Source of the DNA: Methylobacterium sp. 77
Lineage (GTDB): Bacteria > Pseudomonadota > Alphaproteobacteria > Rhizobiales > Beijerinckiaceae
Direction: 5' to 3'
Assembly (NCBI RefSeq): GCF_000372825.1
Contig: NZ_KB910516.1
Span: 2,140,011-2,204,010 of the forward strand
Length of the DNA: 64,000 nucleotides
Both the position numbers and the translations under genes were made by a program. The notes below the pieces were generated by a model, which was not told the origin of the DNA, searched no databases, and was given only the letters and a program-made list of their open reading frames with translations. Below are positions 9,515 to 18,090 of the stretch, piece by piece (the stretch's first letter is position 1; each line of letters starts with the position of its first letter).

Positions 9515-9820
9515 ATGGACGAAGAGTCACCTGCCCCACAGGTCGAGAAACCCAGGGTTTCCATCACCTACTGCACGCAGTGCCAATGGCTCCTGCGCGC
9601 GGGCTGGATGGCGCAGGAACTCCTTTCCACCTTCCGTGATGAGATCGGAGAGGTCGCCCTCGTCCCCGGGACCGGCGGCGTGTTCGTGATCGCCTGCGGA
9701 TCCGAAACGATCTGGGACCGGACGCGGGACGGGGGATTCCCCGACGTGAAGACCTTGAAGCAGCGCGTCCGCGATCGGCTGGCGCCGTCCCGGGACCTCG
9801 GTCACATCGATAGGCCATGA
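9515..9820 (+). CDS. Rdx/SelW-like thioredoxin-fold protein (Cys form)
   Basis: A 101-residue protein of the Rdx (SelT/SelW/SelH) family. The redox motif YCTQCQW gives a CxxC at about residues 19-22, with cysteine rather than selenocysteine at both sites. The following helix (WMAQELLSTFRDEIGEVAL) and the GGVFVIACGSETIWDR strand pair match the family fold. Likely role: thiol-redox partner protein; the exact substrate is unknown in bacteria. I chose the ATG at 9515 (MDEESPAP) over 9479. Its last four bases (ATGA, 9817-9820) overlap the start of the sensor kinase, so both are co-translated. Confidence 0.85.
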   Translation: MDEESPAPQVEKPRVSITYCTQCQWLLRAGWMAQELLSTFRDEIGEVALVPGTGGVFVIACGSETIWDRTRDGGFPDVKTLKQRVRDRLAPSRDLGHIDRP

Positions 9821-12045
9821 ACGCCGAGACCAAGAGCGAAAAGAAATCCGGCTCAGACGAGAAGACCGTCGGCGGATGGCAGGGAACAGGACCGGGGCGC
9901 ATGATCGCGCGCATCCGGCAGCGCGGGTTCTCGACCCAGGTCTACCTGATCGCCCTCGTCGTGGCGTTGATCGGGCCGGGCCTGCTGTTCACGGCGATCC
10001 TGCTCGTGCGCTATGCCGGAACCGAACGGGCTCGGTTCGAGCAGGATGCGCGCGAGAACGTCCGCGGCATCGCCCTCTCGATCGACCGCGATACGGCGGG
10101 GCTCGTCTCCGTCCTGCAGACACTGGCAACGTCGCCTCGCCTGAAGGATTCGGAGTTCGAGAATTTCGACGCGCAGGCGCGGCTCGTCCGTGAAACCGTC
10201 GGACTCGACATCCTTCTGCGTCGGCCCGACGGACAGCAATTGGTGAACACGTCGGTGCCGCGAGGGGCGCCTTTGCCGAGGACCACCCTCCCCTTCGATC
10301 GCGAGATCGCGTCGGGCACGCAGCGGGCAATGATCTCCGGCATTCTCTCGGGAAGCATGCCGGATCGTGCGACCTATGCCATCGCCGTCCCGGTCCAGAA
10401 CGAGGGAGAGGTCGCCTACCTTCTCAGCTTCACAGCGCCGGTGAACAGGCTGCAGGGCATCCTCGGACGGGAATACGTGCAGGGCTGGATGACCGGAGTT
10501 TCGGACCGGGATGGACTCGCCCTGGCCCGAATTCCAGACCCGGCATCGATCGTCGGCCGCCCACGTCTGGCGACGCTTCGCCAGCGCCAGGCCGAGACGC
10601 CGGGCGTCTGGGAAGGCAAGGATTTCAACATGCGGCCCGTCACGGTGGTGGAGGCGCGCTCCCGCCTCACCGGGTGGACGGTAAGCGCCGTGATTCCGAA
10701 GGCGTTGGTGGAGGCGAGGCTGCGCGGCTGGATCTGGGCCTTTACCGGCTTCGGGTTCCTCGTCCTCGCGACGTCGTCGATTCTCGCCATCAACCTCTGG
10801 TCCAAGGTGTCGCAGCCGCTTCGCCGTCTCGTGGCGAGCGGGCCGGCTCTCGCCAGAGGTGAAGCGATTCCGCGCATCACTTCGCCGATCCACGAGATCC
10901 GCCGTCTCGGCGATGTGTTGGCGGACGCATCCTTGCGTCTGCGAACCCGAAGCGAGGAGCGCGACAGGGCGCTCGCCGAGACGGAGCGCGGCCTCTCTGC
11001 ACTCCGCGAGAGCGAGGCCCGGTTCCGGCACATGGCGGATTCCGCGCCCGCACTGATCTGGATGACGGATGAATCGGCCGAGATCAGCTTCGCCAACATG
11101 CATTTCGATCACCTGTTCGGAAAGCCGGCCAGTGCGCTGGCGTCCGGCGGATGGCAGACGATCGTCCATCCCGACGACCTCCCGGCATTCTCGGCCAAGT
11201 TTTCCGACGCCTTCGCCGGTCGTGTTCCGGTGAAGGCGGAGGTGCGGGTGCTGGATCGCGATGGCGAGGTGCGCTGGCTGCGTTGCGAGGGCGTGCCGCG
11301 CCTCGACGATACCGGAGCCTTCCTCGGCTATACCGGCTGCAACGTCGACATCACGGATGCCAAGCGCGCGGAGGAGCATCTTCTGCTCCTCATCCACGAA
11401 CTGAACCACCGCGTGAAGAACACCCTCGCCACCGTGCAATCCATCGCGATCCAGTCCCTGCGCGGTCTCGATACGCCGGAGGCGGCCGCGGCGAAGGCCG
11501 CGTTCGAGGCCAGACTCCTGGCACTCGCGCGCGTCCACGACGTGCTGACGCGCGAGAGTTGGGAAGGAGCGGAGCTTGGAAACGTCGTGGCCGACGCCAT
11601 CGCTCCCCTCGATTCCGCCGGAGCCGCCCAGTCCCGCTTCATCGTGTCCGGGCCGCATCTGCGCCTCCCGCCACGGCTCGCCCTCTCCATCGCCATGGCC
11701 CTGCACGAGCTCGGCACAAACGCCGTGAAGTACGGCTCGCTCTCTCAGGAGGGCGGTACGGTGACGATCGCTTGGAGTGTGGAGAGAGGCGCAGAGATAC
11801 GGCTCCTGCTACGCTGGAGCGAGAGTGGTGGACCTCTGGTGACTCAGCCGACCCGCACCGGGTTCGGCTCCCGACTCATCGAACGCAGCCTCGCTCGTGA
11901 ACTCGCCGGCGAAGTCCAGCTTCTGTTCGCGGCGAGCGGGGTCGTCTGCTCGATCGAGGCGCCCGTGCCACCACCGACATTGCTGGAGCGCAAGGCCGGG
12001 ATTATCCCGGCACCGACTGCGCCGCGTCTTCCTCGCTCGGCCTGA
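9817..12045 (+). CDS. HWE-family sensor histidine kinase with PAS domain
   Basis: A 742-residue membrane histidine kinase. Transmembrane helix 1 lies at about residues 40-65 and helix 2 at about 305-328, enclosing a periplasmic sensing domain of about 240 residues (dCache-like by size). A linker resembling HAMP follows, then a PAS domain at about 400-510 (FRHMADSAPALIWMTDES) and an HWE/HisKA_2-type kinase core. The phospho-accepting His is residue 531 in ELNHRVKNTLATVQ and the N-box Asn is 635 in HELGTNAVKYG; the WSESGG stretch gives the W-x-E signature. HWE kinases are typical of alphaproteobacteria and often feed PhyR/general-stress or light pathways. No response regulator is adjacent, so its partner is unknown. 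Translation is coupled to the Rdx gene through ATGA. Confidence 0.93.
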   Translation: MNAETKSEKKSGSDEKTVGGWQGTGPGRMIARIRQRGFSTQVYLIALVVALIGPGLLFTAILLVRYAGTERARFEQDARENVRGIALSIDRDTAGLVSVLQTLATSPRLKDSEFENFDAQARLVRETVGLDILLRRPDGQQLVNTSVPRGAPLPRTTLPFDREIASGTQRAMISGILSGSMPDRATYAIAVPVQNEGEVAYLLSFTAPVNRLQGILGREYVQGWMTGVSDRDGLALARIPDPASIVGRPRLATLRQRQAETPGVWEGKDFNMRPVTVVEARSRLTGWTVSAVIPKALVEARLRGWIWAFTGFGFLVLATSSILAINLWSKVSQPLRRLVASGPALARGEAIPRITSPIHEIRRLGDVLADASLRLRTRSEERDRALAETERGLSALRESEARFRHMADSAPALIWMTDESAEISFANMHFDHLFGKPASALASGGWQTIVHPDDLPAFSAKFSDAFAGRVPVKAEVRVLDRDGEVRWLRCEGVPRLDDTGAFLGYTGCNVDITDAKRAEEHLLLLIHELNHRVKNTLATVQSIAIQSLRGLDTPEAAAAKAAFEARLLALARVHDVLTRESWEGAELGNVVADAIAPLDSAGAAQSRFIVSGPHLRLPPRLALSIAMALHELGTNAVKYGSLSQEGGTVTIAWSVERGAEIRLLLRWSESGGPLVTQPTRTGFGSRLIERSLARELAGEVQLLFAASGVVCSIEAPVPPPTLLERKAGIIPAPTAPRLPRSA

Positions 12046-12573
12046 TACGCCTCGGCCAGCGAAGGGGATCACATGCGAACGCGTTCTCATCGTCACGAAT
12101 TATAACGATCGCATATGGTGTGCTGGCTGGAATCCTGAGTCGAGATGAGTGCACGGACGTTGGTGTGCAGCATTATAGTTGAATTAAATTTCTATTATTA
12201 CACCGATTTATCTGTAAAAATGATTAGACCTTACCGATATTTTACATCATTTGCTAGTTGAGGCTATATTTTGGAGATATTAAGTCGATAAAATCCGTTT
12301 TATCAAGATATTGGCACTTATCTAGACGTTGGGAAGAATTAAAATCGCAACGAGGTCCTGATAGCGAGATGCATCAGAGGATCGAACTGTCGGCCAATTT
12401 TCGACTGTCGAGTCTCAAAAACCCGGTTGCATCGCAAAACATTGACTGACATCGCATCGGGAGAAAAATAGCCATCCCTGCATTCCGGCGCGGCGCAAAA
12501 AGCTGTCCGCTAAGGCAGCATTAAGCAATAGGTTCTAAGCCTTTTCCAATCGACGGTTTAGGATCGTAGTTTG
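12046..12573. other. AT-rich intergenic stretch
   Basis: No gene is supported between the kinase and the methyl-accepting protein. The stretch 12170-12470 is clearly more AT-rich than its surroundings and holds a 63-codon open frame (12258-12449) with no ribosome-binding site or recognisable protein features, which I do not call. It probably contains the promoter of the downstream gene. Confidence 0.5.
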
Positions 12574-13950
12574 ATGATTGGCTTTTCCCGCAAGCGTGCC
12601 GTCAATGAAACGGTTGCGATGCCTGCCGCGGCTCAGCAGGTCGAGGCCGATGATCTCCGCCTCAGCGCAGCTGTCGAGGCGCTGATGTCGAGCCAAGGAA
12701 TGGCCGCGGTCGATCTGCCGGACGGAAAGCTCAAATCTTCGCTCGAGCGGTTTCGCAGCCGCGGTGCGGACGACAACCAACGCAACCTGTCCTCCATCGC
12801 CTCGATGGCGAAGGAAGCGTCCGAAGCAGCCATCAACATCGGCTGGATGACTTACGATGTCGGCGAAGTCGCGCGTGCCACGCAGACGATCGCCGGAGCC
12901 ACCGAGGAGATGGCGGCTTCCATCGCCGAAGTCTCGCAGACGTCCGACACGGTCGTCACCGTCGCCCAGGATGCGCTGACCGCCATGAGCGCCTGTATCG
13001 GCGACGGGCGAGAGGCCAAGTCCGCCATGCAGGAGATCGATGCCCGCACGTCGCTGATCTCAGACCGCGTCGTGGTGCTGGAGCGCGCCATCGCTCAGAT
13101 CGAGGTCATGGCGACCGCCATCGCGTCCATCTCAGCCCAGACCAACCTGCTCGCCCTGAATGCGACCATCGAAGCCGCACGTGCGGGCGAAGCCGGGCGC
13201 GGCTTCTCGGTCGTCGCCGCCGAGGTCAAGTCGCTCTCCGCCCAGACCGCCAAGTCGACGGGTGAGATCCGCGGCCTTCTCAGCACCCTGACGGCGGAGA
13301 TGGGGGCCATCTCCGTCGCTGTCGGCGAGAGCCGCAACGCCGTTACCTCCGGCCGCGCGATCGTCGAGCAACTGGAAATGCGGGTCGAGCAGACCAACGA
13401 GCGGATCTCCCAGGCGAGCGACCTGAACCAGGCCATCTCGCAGATGCTGTCCCAGCAGCGTTCCGCTACGGCGGAGATCTCGACCAGTGTCCAGAGCATC
13501 GCCGGCAAGGCCGCCAAGACCCATGAGGAGATCGACAAGATCACGATCCGCCTCGTGAAGGCGGAGAGCTTCGGTCGCAGTGCTCTCGCTGCGGAGAGCG
13601 AGCGCGTCACAGCTTACGGCTTGGTCAGCTTGCCGGCGGATATCGGCATGTGGAAGCGCAAGCTCGCCCGCATCCTCGTCGGACTCGCTCCGGCGGATTC
13701 CACCGATGCGACGATGCTCGGCCGCCCTAACCACAGCGTTTGCACCGACCTGAAAAATGGCCCCATGCGCGATCATCCGGCGCTGGGCCGCCTCTCCGCC
13801 TCCGAAAAGACGGCTCTCGACGAAGCGGCGAAGATGGTGGCGGCTGTTGCCGCGAATAACTGGGACGTCGGCACGCCGGCTTACCAGGCCGCTGCCGCCG
13901 CCATGAAGGAGATGCTCCGCGCCGCCAACGATCTGCTCGACGGCAAGTAG
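12574..13950 (+). CDS. Cytoplasmic methyl-accepting chemotaxis-type protein
   Basis: A 458-residue methyl-accepting signalling protein with no transmembrane helix and no signal peptide, so it should be soluble. The signalling hairpin tip is unmistakable ([20 protein letters not shown], then [18 protein letters not shown]) at about residues 188-225, flanked by long coiled-coil helices. A C-terminal domain of about 110 residues follows ([15 protein letters not shown], then [19 protein letters not shown]). It looks like a CZB-type or related bundle, but I cannot confirm the zinc ligands. ATG 12574 is chosen over the TTG one codon earlier. It would signal through CheA/CheW, encoded elsewhere. Confidence 0.92.
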   Translation: MIGFSRKRAVNETVAMPAAAQQVEADDLRLSAAVEALMSSQGMAAVDLPDGKLKSSLERFRSRGADDNQRNLSSIASMAKEASEAAINIGWMTYDVGEVARATQTIAGATEEMAASIAEVSQTSDTVVTVAQDALTAMSACIGDGREAKSAMQEIDARTSLISDRVVVLERAIAQIEVMATAIASISAQTNLLALNATIEAARAGEAGRGFSVVAAEVKSLSAQTAKSTGEIRGLLSTLTAEMGAISVAVGESRNAVTSGRAIVEQLEMRVEQTNERISQASDLNQAISQMLSQQRSATAEISTSVQSIAGKAAKTHEEIDKITIRLVKAESFGRSALAAESERVTAYGLVSLPADIGMWKRKLARILVGLAPADSTDATMLGRPNHSVCTDLKNGPMRDHPALGRLSASEKTALDEAAKMVAAVAANNWDVGTPAYQAAAAAMKEMLRAANDLLDGK

Positions 13951-13994
13951 GCCGTCACCGTCAGCCATCGCGGGTGGCATCCTTTTGAATCTTC

Positions 13995-14037
13995 CGAAAC
14001 GCGCGGTCGAGCCACTTGTTGCCGACCGCGCGTTTCG
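13995..14037 (+). terminator. Strong hairpin terminator after the methyl-accepting protein gene
   Basis: A perfect 15-bp inverted repeat (arms 13995-14009 and 14023-14037, beginning CGAAACGCGCGG) with a 13-base loop, 45 bases past the chemoreceptor stop. The second arm ends in GTTTCG with no long T-run, so it could also serve as a transcription block from both sides. It separates the receptor gene from the acyl-CoA synthetase. Confidence 0.7.
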
Positions 14038-14081
14038 TCATGGCTTGGGCCCGTCGCCATGATCGAGCCCGAACCGTCCCC

Positions 14082-15620
14082 ATGACCCGACCGGACGCCT
14101 CGCCACCGCCCCGTTTCAACGCCGCCCGCCATTGCCTCGCGGACAACGCAAGGATCCGTCCGGACAAGGTCGCGCTGATTATGGCCGGTGCGGGCGAAGA
14201 GGCCCGGCGCCTGACCTTCGCCGAGGCGGACCGAGCCGTGCGCGGCATCGCCGGCGGGCTTCTCGCCCTCGGCTTGAGGCGTGGCGACCGCGTGATGATC
14301 CGGATGGGCAACGAGGCGGATTACGTCCTCGTCTATTTCGGTGCGCTCGCAGCCGGCCTCGTGGCGCTGCCCTCATCGCCGCAGCTCACGCCGGCCGAAG
14401 CCACGTTCCTGATGGAGAATTCGGGTGCCGCCGCCGTGGTGACCGGTGCGGGCAACCGCCTCGACGTGACGGATGCCGGCGGCCGGATCCTGCTCGGCCC
14501 GTCCGACATCGCCGCGATGAAGCGCGCCGACCCGATCGCGGATTACGCCGATACTGCAGCCGACGATCCCGCCACGCTGGTCTACACCTCCGGCACCACC
14601 AGCCGGCCGAAGGGCGTCCTCCACGCCCATCGCGCGATCTGGGGGCGGCGGCCGATGCATGCCCACTGGCTCGGCCTGACGGAAGCCGACGTCATGCTAC
14701 ATGCCGGCATCATGAACTGGACCTACACGCTCGGCGTCGGCATCACCGATCCGTGGTCCTGCGGCGCGACCAGCGTGCTCTACGACGGCCCGCGCGATCC
14801 CGCCGTGTGGCCCGCCCTCATCGCCCGCCACGGCGCGACACTTTTCGCTGCCGTACCGAGCCTATACCGCCAGATCCTAAAATACGCCGACCTCGCCGCC
14901 TTCGATCTCTCAAAGCTGCGCCATGGCTGCACCGCCGGTGAGGCGCTTGCCCCCGAATTGCTGGAGGCTTGGACACGGGCGACCGGCAAGCCGCTCTACG
15001 AGGCCCTCGGCATGAGTGAGATCTCGACCTACGTCTCCAGCGGCCCGACCATCCCTGTCCGACCGGGCTCTCCCGGCAAGCCCCAACCCGGGCGCCGGGT
15101 CGCGATCCTGCCAGTGGACGAGACGGACGAACAGCTGGCGACGGGAGAGAGGGGTCTCCTCGCGATCCACCGCTCCGAGCCGGGCCTGATGCTCGGCTAC
15201 TGGAACAGGCCCGATGAGGAAGCGACCGTCATGCGCGGCGAATGGTTCGCTGGTGGTGATCTCGCGAGCCTCGACGAGAACGGGTACCTCTGGTTCCACG
15301 GCCGCAACGACGATCTGATGAACGCTCTCGGATACCGGGTCTCTCCCAACGAGGTCGAGGGCGTGGTGAGCTTGCACCCGTCCGTGGCCGAGGTCGGCGT
15401 CGCCGAACTGCCCGTCCGGTCCGATCTGACGATCATCGCCGCCTTCGTCGTCCTGAAACCCGGTAAGGAGGCGGACGGATCGTCGATCCTGGCCTGGTGC
15501 GGCGAACGGCTCGCCGCCTACAAGTGTCCCCGCGAGATCCGCTTCCTCGACGCCTTGCCGCGTACCGCGAACGGAAAGGTGCAACGCAAGCGCTTGGCCG
15601 AGCAGCCGGTCGTGGCGTGA
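14082..15620 (+). CDS. Acyl/aryl-CoA synthetase (ANL superfamily)
   Basis: A 512-residue AMP-forming ligase that activates a carboxylic acid to an acyl-adenylate and then a CoA thioester. Visible motifs: the P-loop TLVYTSGTTSRPKGV at about residues 165-179, the A5 region YEALGMSEIS, the hinge GRNDDLMNALGYRVSP near 410, and the C-terminal catalytic lysine in RTANGKVQRKRL. The overall sequence resembles benzoate- or aminobenzoate-CoA ligases, but the acid substrate cannot be read from sequence. The ATG at 14082 is chosen because the upstream open frame overlaps the terminator hairpin. It stands alone on its strand. Confidence 0.9.
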   Translation: MTRPDASPPPRFNAARHCLADNARIRPDKVALIMAGAGEEARRLTFAEADRAVRGIAGGLLALGLRRGDRVMIRMGNEADYVLVYFGALAAGLVALPSSPQLTPAEATFLMENSGAAAVVTGAGNRLDVTDAGGRILLGPSDIAAMKRADPIADYADTAADDPATLVYTSGTTSRPKGVLHAHRAIWGRRPMHAHWLGLTEADVMLHAGIMNWTYTLGVGITDPWSCGATSVLYDGPRDPAVWPALIARHGATLFAAVPSLYRQILKYADLAAFDLSKLRHGCTAGEALAPELLEAWTRATGKPLYEALGMSEISTYVSSGPTIPVRPGSPGKPQPGRRVAILPVDETDEQLATGERGLLAIHRSEPGLMLGYWNRPDEEATVMRGEWFAGGDLASLDENGYLWFHGRNDDLMNALGYRVSPNEVEGVVSLHPSVAEVGVAELPVRSDLTIIAAFVVLKPGKEADGSSILAWCGERLAAYKCPREIRFLDALPRTANGKVQRKRLAEQPVVA

Positions 15621-15746
15621 GTCGGTCAGCGCTCGCGCATCTTGCGGGACATGGCATCCGGCACCGCGCCCTAAGCTTTCGCTTCACATCGGATTTTTCG
15701 AGAAAGTGGTATCGGCTGGTCGGGCCGATGCCGTAGAGGCCTCACC

Positions 15747-16577
15747 ATGTCCGCGTTGCCGCTCTCGATCTTCCTCATCGCCTTCAACGAGGCCGACCGG
15801 ATCGGCGCGACCATCCGCGCCGTGCGCGACCTGACCGACGATCTCGTGGTGGTCGATTCCGGCTCCACCGACGGGACGCAGGCCTTGGCCGCCTCGCTCG
15901 GCGCGCGCGTGATCCATCATGCCTGGCCCGGCTATGGCCCCCAAAAGCGCTTCGCGGAGGCCGAGTGCCGTCATGACTGGCTCCTGAACCTCGATGCGGA
16001 CGAGGTGGTGCCTCCGGACCTGGCGGATTCCATTCGTGCCCTGTTCGCCTCCGGCGAGCCCGCCCATCCGGCCTATCGCATCGCCATCGCCGAGATTTTT
16101 CCGGGTGAGACCAAGCCGCACACTTGGGCCTATGCCCTGCACCCGGTGCGCCTCTATCGCAAGGACAGGGGCCGCTACTCGCCCTCCCCCGTCCATGACC
16201 GGGTGGAGCTCAATCCCGGTGCGAGCGTCGGACGAGCCAAGGGCGTCATCCACCATTTCTCGGTGCGCTCGCTCGGCGATCAGCTCGACAAGCTCAACCG
16301 TTATTCCGACCAGCAGGCGAGCGACCTGGAAGCCCGCGGGGTCACGATCCCGACTTGGCGAATCTTCGTCGAACTGCCGCTGAATTTCCTCAAGGCCTAT
16401 TTCGGCCGGCGCCATTTCGTGCGCGGCGTCTACGGCTTCCTCACCGCCACGAACTACGCGATTTCCCGCCATCTCAGGGTGGCGAAGCATTATGAACGGC
16501 GCACGGCGCTGATTTCCATGCCCTTGCCGTCCATCGAGCCGGCGAAGCGGGTTGACCCGTCCGACGCGAAATTCTAG
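15747..16577 (+). CDS. Family-2 glycosyltransferase (lipopolysaccharide-core type)
   Basis: A 276-residue GT-A fold glycosyltransferase. The nucleotide-binding start LSIFLIAFNEADRIGATIRA is at residues 6-25, DSGSTDGTQ at about 38-46, and the metal-binding NLDADEVV at about 81-88. No transmembrane helix is seen, so it should act at the cytoplasmic face. The sequence type is that of WaaE/KdtX-like enzymes that add a hexose to the inner core of lipopolysaccharide; donor and acceptor are not certain. It lies directly upstream of the tRNA-Ser that marks the island border and is probably native chromosome. Confidence 0.9.
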   Translation: MSALPLSIFLIAFNEADRIGATIRAVRDLTDDLVVVDSGSTDGTQALAASLGARVIHHAWPGYGPQKRFAEAECRHDWLLNLDADEVVPPDLADSIRALFASGEPAHPAYRIAIAEIFPGETKPHTWAYALHPVRLYRKDRGRYSPSPVHDRVELNPGASVGRAKGVIHHFSVRSLGDQLDKLNRYSDQQASDLEARGVTIPTWRIFVELPLNFLKAYFGRRHFVRGVYGFLTATNYAISRHLRVAKHYERRTALISMPLPSIEPAKRVDPSDAKF

Positions 16578-16589
16578 AGCCACCCCTAC

Positions 16590-16681
16590 GGAGACGTGGC
16601 CGAGCGGCTGAAGGCACTCGTTTGCTAAATGAGCATACCCCGAAAGGGGTATCGAGGGTTCGAATCCCTCCGTCTCCGCCA
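16590..16681 (+). tRNA. tRNA-Ser(GCT)
   Basis: A 92-base class II tRNA. The acceptor stem GGAGACG (16590-16596) pairs with CGTCTCC (16671-16677), followed by discriminator G and an encoded CCA at 16679-16681. The anticodon stem CTCGT/ATGAG encloses loop TTGCTAA with anticodon GCT at 16624-16626. The long variable arm (TACCCCGAAAGGGGTA) and the T-arm with GGTTCGAATCC are intact. Its 3' end from 16663 is repeated at 58257, marking it as the integration target of the downstream island; integration left the gene whole. Confidence 0.97.
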
Positions 16682-16729
16682 TCTACCCCAAGCCGCTGTA
16701 AGCCATTGGCAGACAAGTGGCTTTTTCTT
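16663..16729 (+). repeat. Left attachment-type direct repeat (attL)
   Basis: Begins within the T-arm of tRNA-Ser and runs past it. The first 26 bases (16663-16688) are identical to 58257-58282. Over 67 bases the two copies differ at only four positions, all transitions. This is the expected product of site-specific integration into a tRNA 3' end. Confidence 0.85.
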
Positions 16730-17086
16730 TGCCGAAAACACATTTGACCCCGATATGACCCCGACGCTGAAGCGTGTGGAAAACCCTGGTCGATGGGGTC
16801 GAGACCGACTCCAGGCACCGTCGCGAATGCGTCGCTGTGCGATTGGCGAAAATGATTCTGGCCACCACACGAATTTGGATCTGTCGCCGCTTCAGTTCAG
16901 GGGCCGGAAGGGAGCTCAGACTGCTGGGTGGTGGCGATGCACGGTTTGGGATGCCAACCGGCTGGGTCCCCAGGGGGCTCGCCTATTCTCGGCGGCCGGT
17001 CAGAGGTGACGTCCTGCAGCGGAGGCTGACGGGTCCTTAAGGCCTTGCTGACATGATGTGCAGAATGCGACCGGTCATGTGCACGG
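16682..17086. other. Non-coding left end of the island
   Basis: About 400 bases between the tRNA and the first island gene. The first part (to 16729) is repeat sequence. Beyond it, TTTGACCCCGATATGACCCC at 16743-16762 resembles sequence just upstream of the integrase near 58160-58190. Short open frames here show no ribosome-binding site or known protein features. Confidence 0.5.
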
Positions 17087-17875
17087 ATGTCTAACCAGGC
17101 TTTTTTCGATGCTGTCGCCGACGCGCTTGTCGAGCAGGGCGTCCGCGTCACCTATGACTCCTTGAACGATGCATTCAAAGAGCGTGACCGCGCCTCCGGA
17201 GGACGGGGACGTGGGAAATCGGATCGGGATCTCCAACGGCCGTTCGACGACTGGAAGAGGCGTCGTCGGTATCGTCCATACCTCGCTCATCTCGACCTGC
17301 CGGATGAGATGGACAAGGCGATTGCGTCCTTCGTTGAAAGGGCCATGAGCGTCGGTCGGCAACATCCCGCACCGAAACCTTCTGCACCGGATGCGAAGCC
17401 CGTTGGGCCGGCTGAAGGTGAGCCAACGCTAGGACAGCAGTTCGCCGAGTTCGCGGCCTCGGTGCAGGAGCAGCTGGATGCCCTTGCGGAAAATTATCGC
17501 TCTCTGCGAGACCAGGGCATCACGCCCTCTACCCGCCACGTAGATCCGCCCGCACTCAAGGAACCGTCTGCTCGCAAACGTGAAGGCCGTCGACGTGGTC
17601 TAGCCGCTGCGATGGGTCGCAAGTTCTGGGATGCCATGATGCAGGACTTTGTGAAGGCGATACGCAAACGCGGCCCCATGACGGCGACCCAGTTGCTTGA
17701 AACATTGGATGAAGATGCTCTCGCGATGGCAGAGGCCGCCTTTGAGCCGGTGACGGTCGTCACACTCACCGAAAAGGTCGATTTTCGGGTCAAGAAAGGC
17801 CGCTTCTTTCAACGGACGTCGGAAGGTCTTTACGACCTACTCCCGAGGCGTGCCGCCCGCGCCAAGAAAGACTAG
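17087..17875 (+). CDS. KfrA-like DNA-binding protein
   Basis: A 262-residue basic protein. Residues 1-65 (QAFFDAVADALVEQGVRVTY, then DLQRPFDDWKRRRRY) fit the KfrA N-terminal DNA-binding domain pattern: a helix, a short turn motif, and the closing W before a basic run. Residues 90-165 are Pro- and Glu-rich and may be partly disordered or coiled. The C-terminal part (LAAAMGRKFWDAMMQDFVKA, then KGRFFQRTSEGLYDLL) resembles a small winged-helix-like fold, which I cannot name. KfrA proteins are plasmid-borne regulators linked to partition; here it may control island genes. The assignment is by motif pattern only, so moderate. Confidence 0.6.
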   Translation: MSNQAFFDAVADALVEQGVRVTYDSLNDAFKERDRASGGRGRGKSDRDLQRPFDDWKRRRRYRPYLAHLDLPDEMDKAIASFVERAMSVGRQHPAPKPSAPDAKPVGPAEGEPTLGQQFAEFAASVQEQLDALAENYRSLRDQGITPSTRHVDPPALKEPSARKREGRRRGLAAAMGRKFWDAMMQDFVKAIRKRGPMTATQLLETLDEDALAMAEAAFEPVTVVTLTEKVDFRVKKGRFFQRTSEGLYDLLPRRAARAKKD

Positions 17876-17946
17876 GGATCGCAAAATTCGAGCCTCTGCT
17901 TTTCGCCCTATCCAACCACGCGCTACCCATCCACGAGATGGTCAAT

Positions 17947-17979
17947 GGTAACAGGTAGGACGTAGCGCTACCTGTTACC
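17947..17979. promoter_or_regulatory. Perfect 12-bp inverted repeat upstream of the cyclase operon
   Basis: GGTAACAGGTAG (17947-17958) and its exact reverse complement (17968-17979) are separated by nine bases. It lies 72 bases past the KfrA-like stop and 111 bases before the cyclase start. There is no T-run, so it is better explained as a protein-binding operator than as a terminator, though it could do both. Candidate binders are the KfrA-like protein or the XRE regulator of the same cluster. Confidence 0.55.
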
Positions 17980-18090
17980 TCTTTAGAATGCGCCGGTCCG
18001 AGGCGTCGAACGTGCGAACCGCCGGCGAACATCGCTATTGACCTCAGCTAATCGCGCGATAAGCTAAATCCCGTACTTGAGGGATTCGGC

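Noticed and set aside
9853..11706. A 617-residue minus-strand frame opposite the sensor kinase
   Set aside because: Low-complexity shadow; the plus strand has motifs of a histidine kinase.
12258..12449. A 63-codon frame in the AT-rich gap
   Set aside because: No ribosome-binding site, no motif, and composition like the surrounding non-coding DNA.
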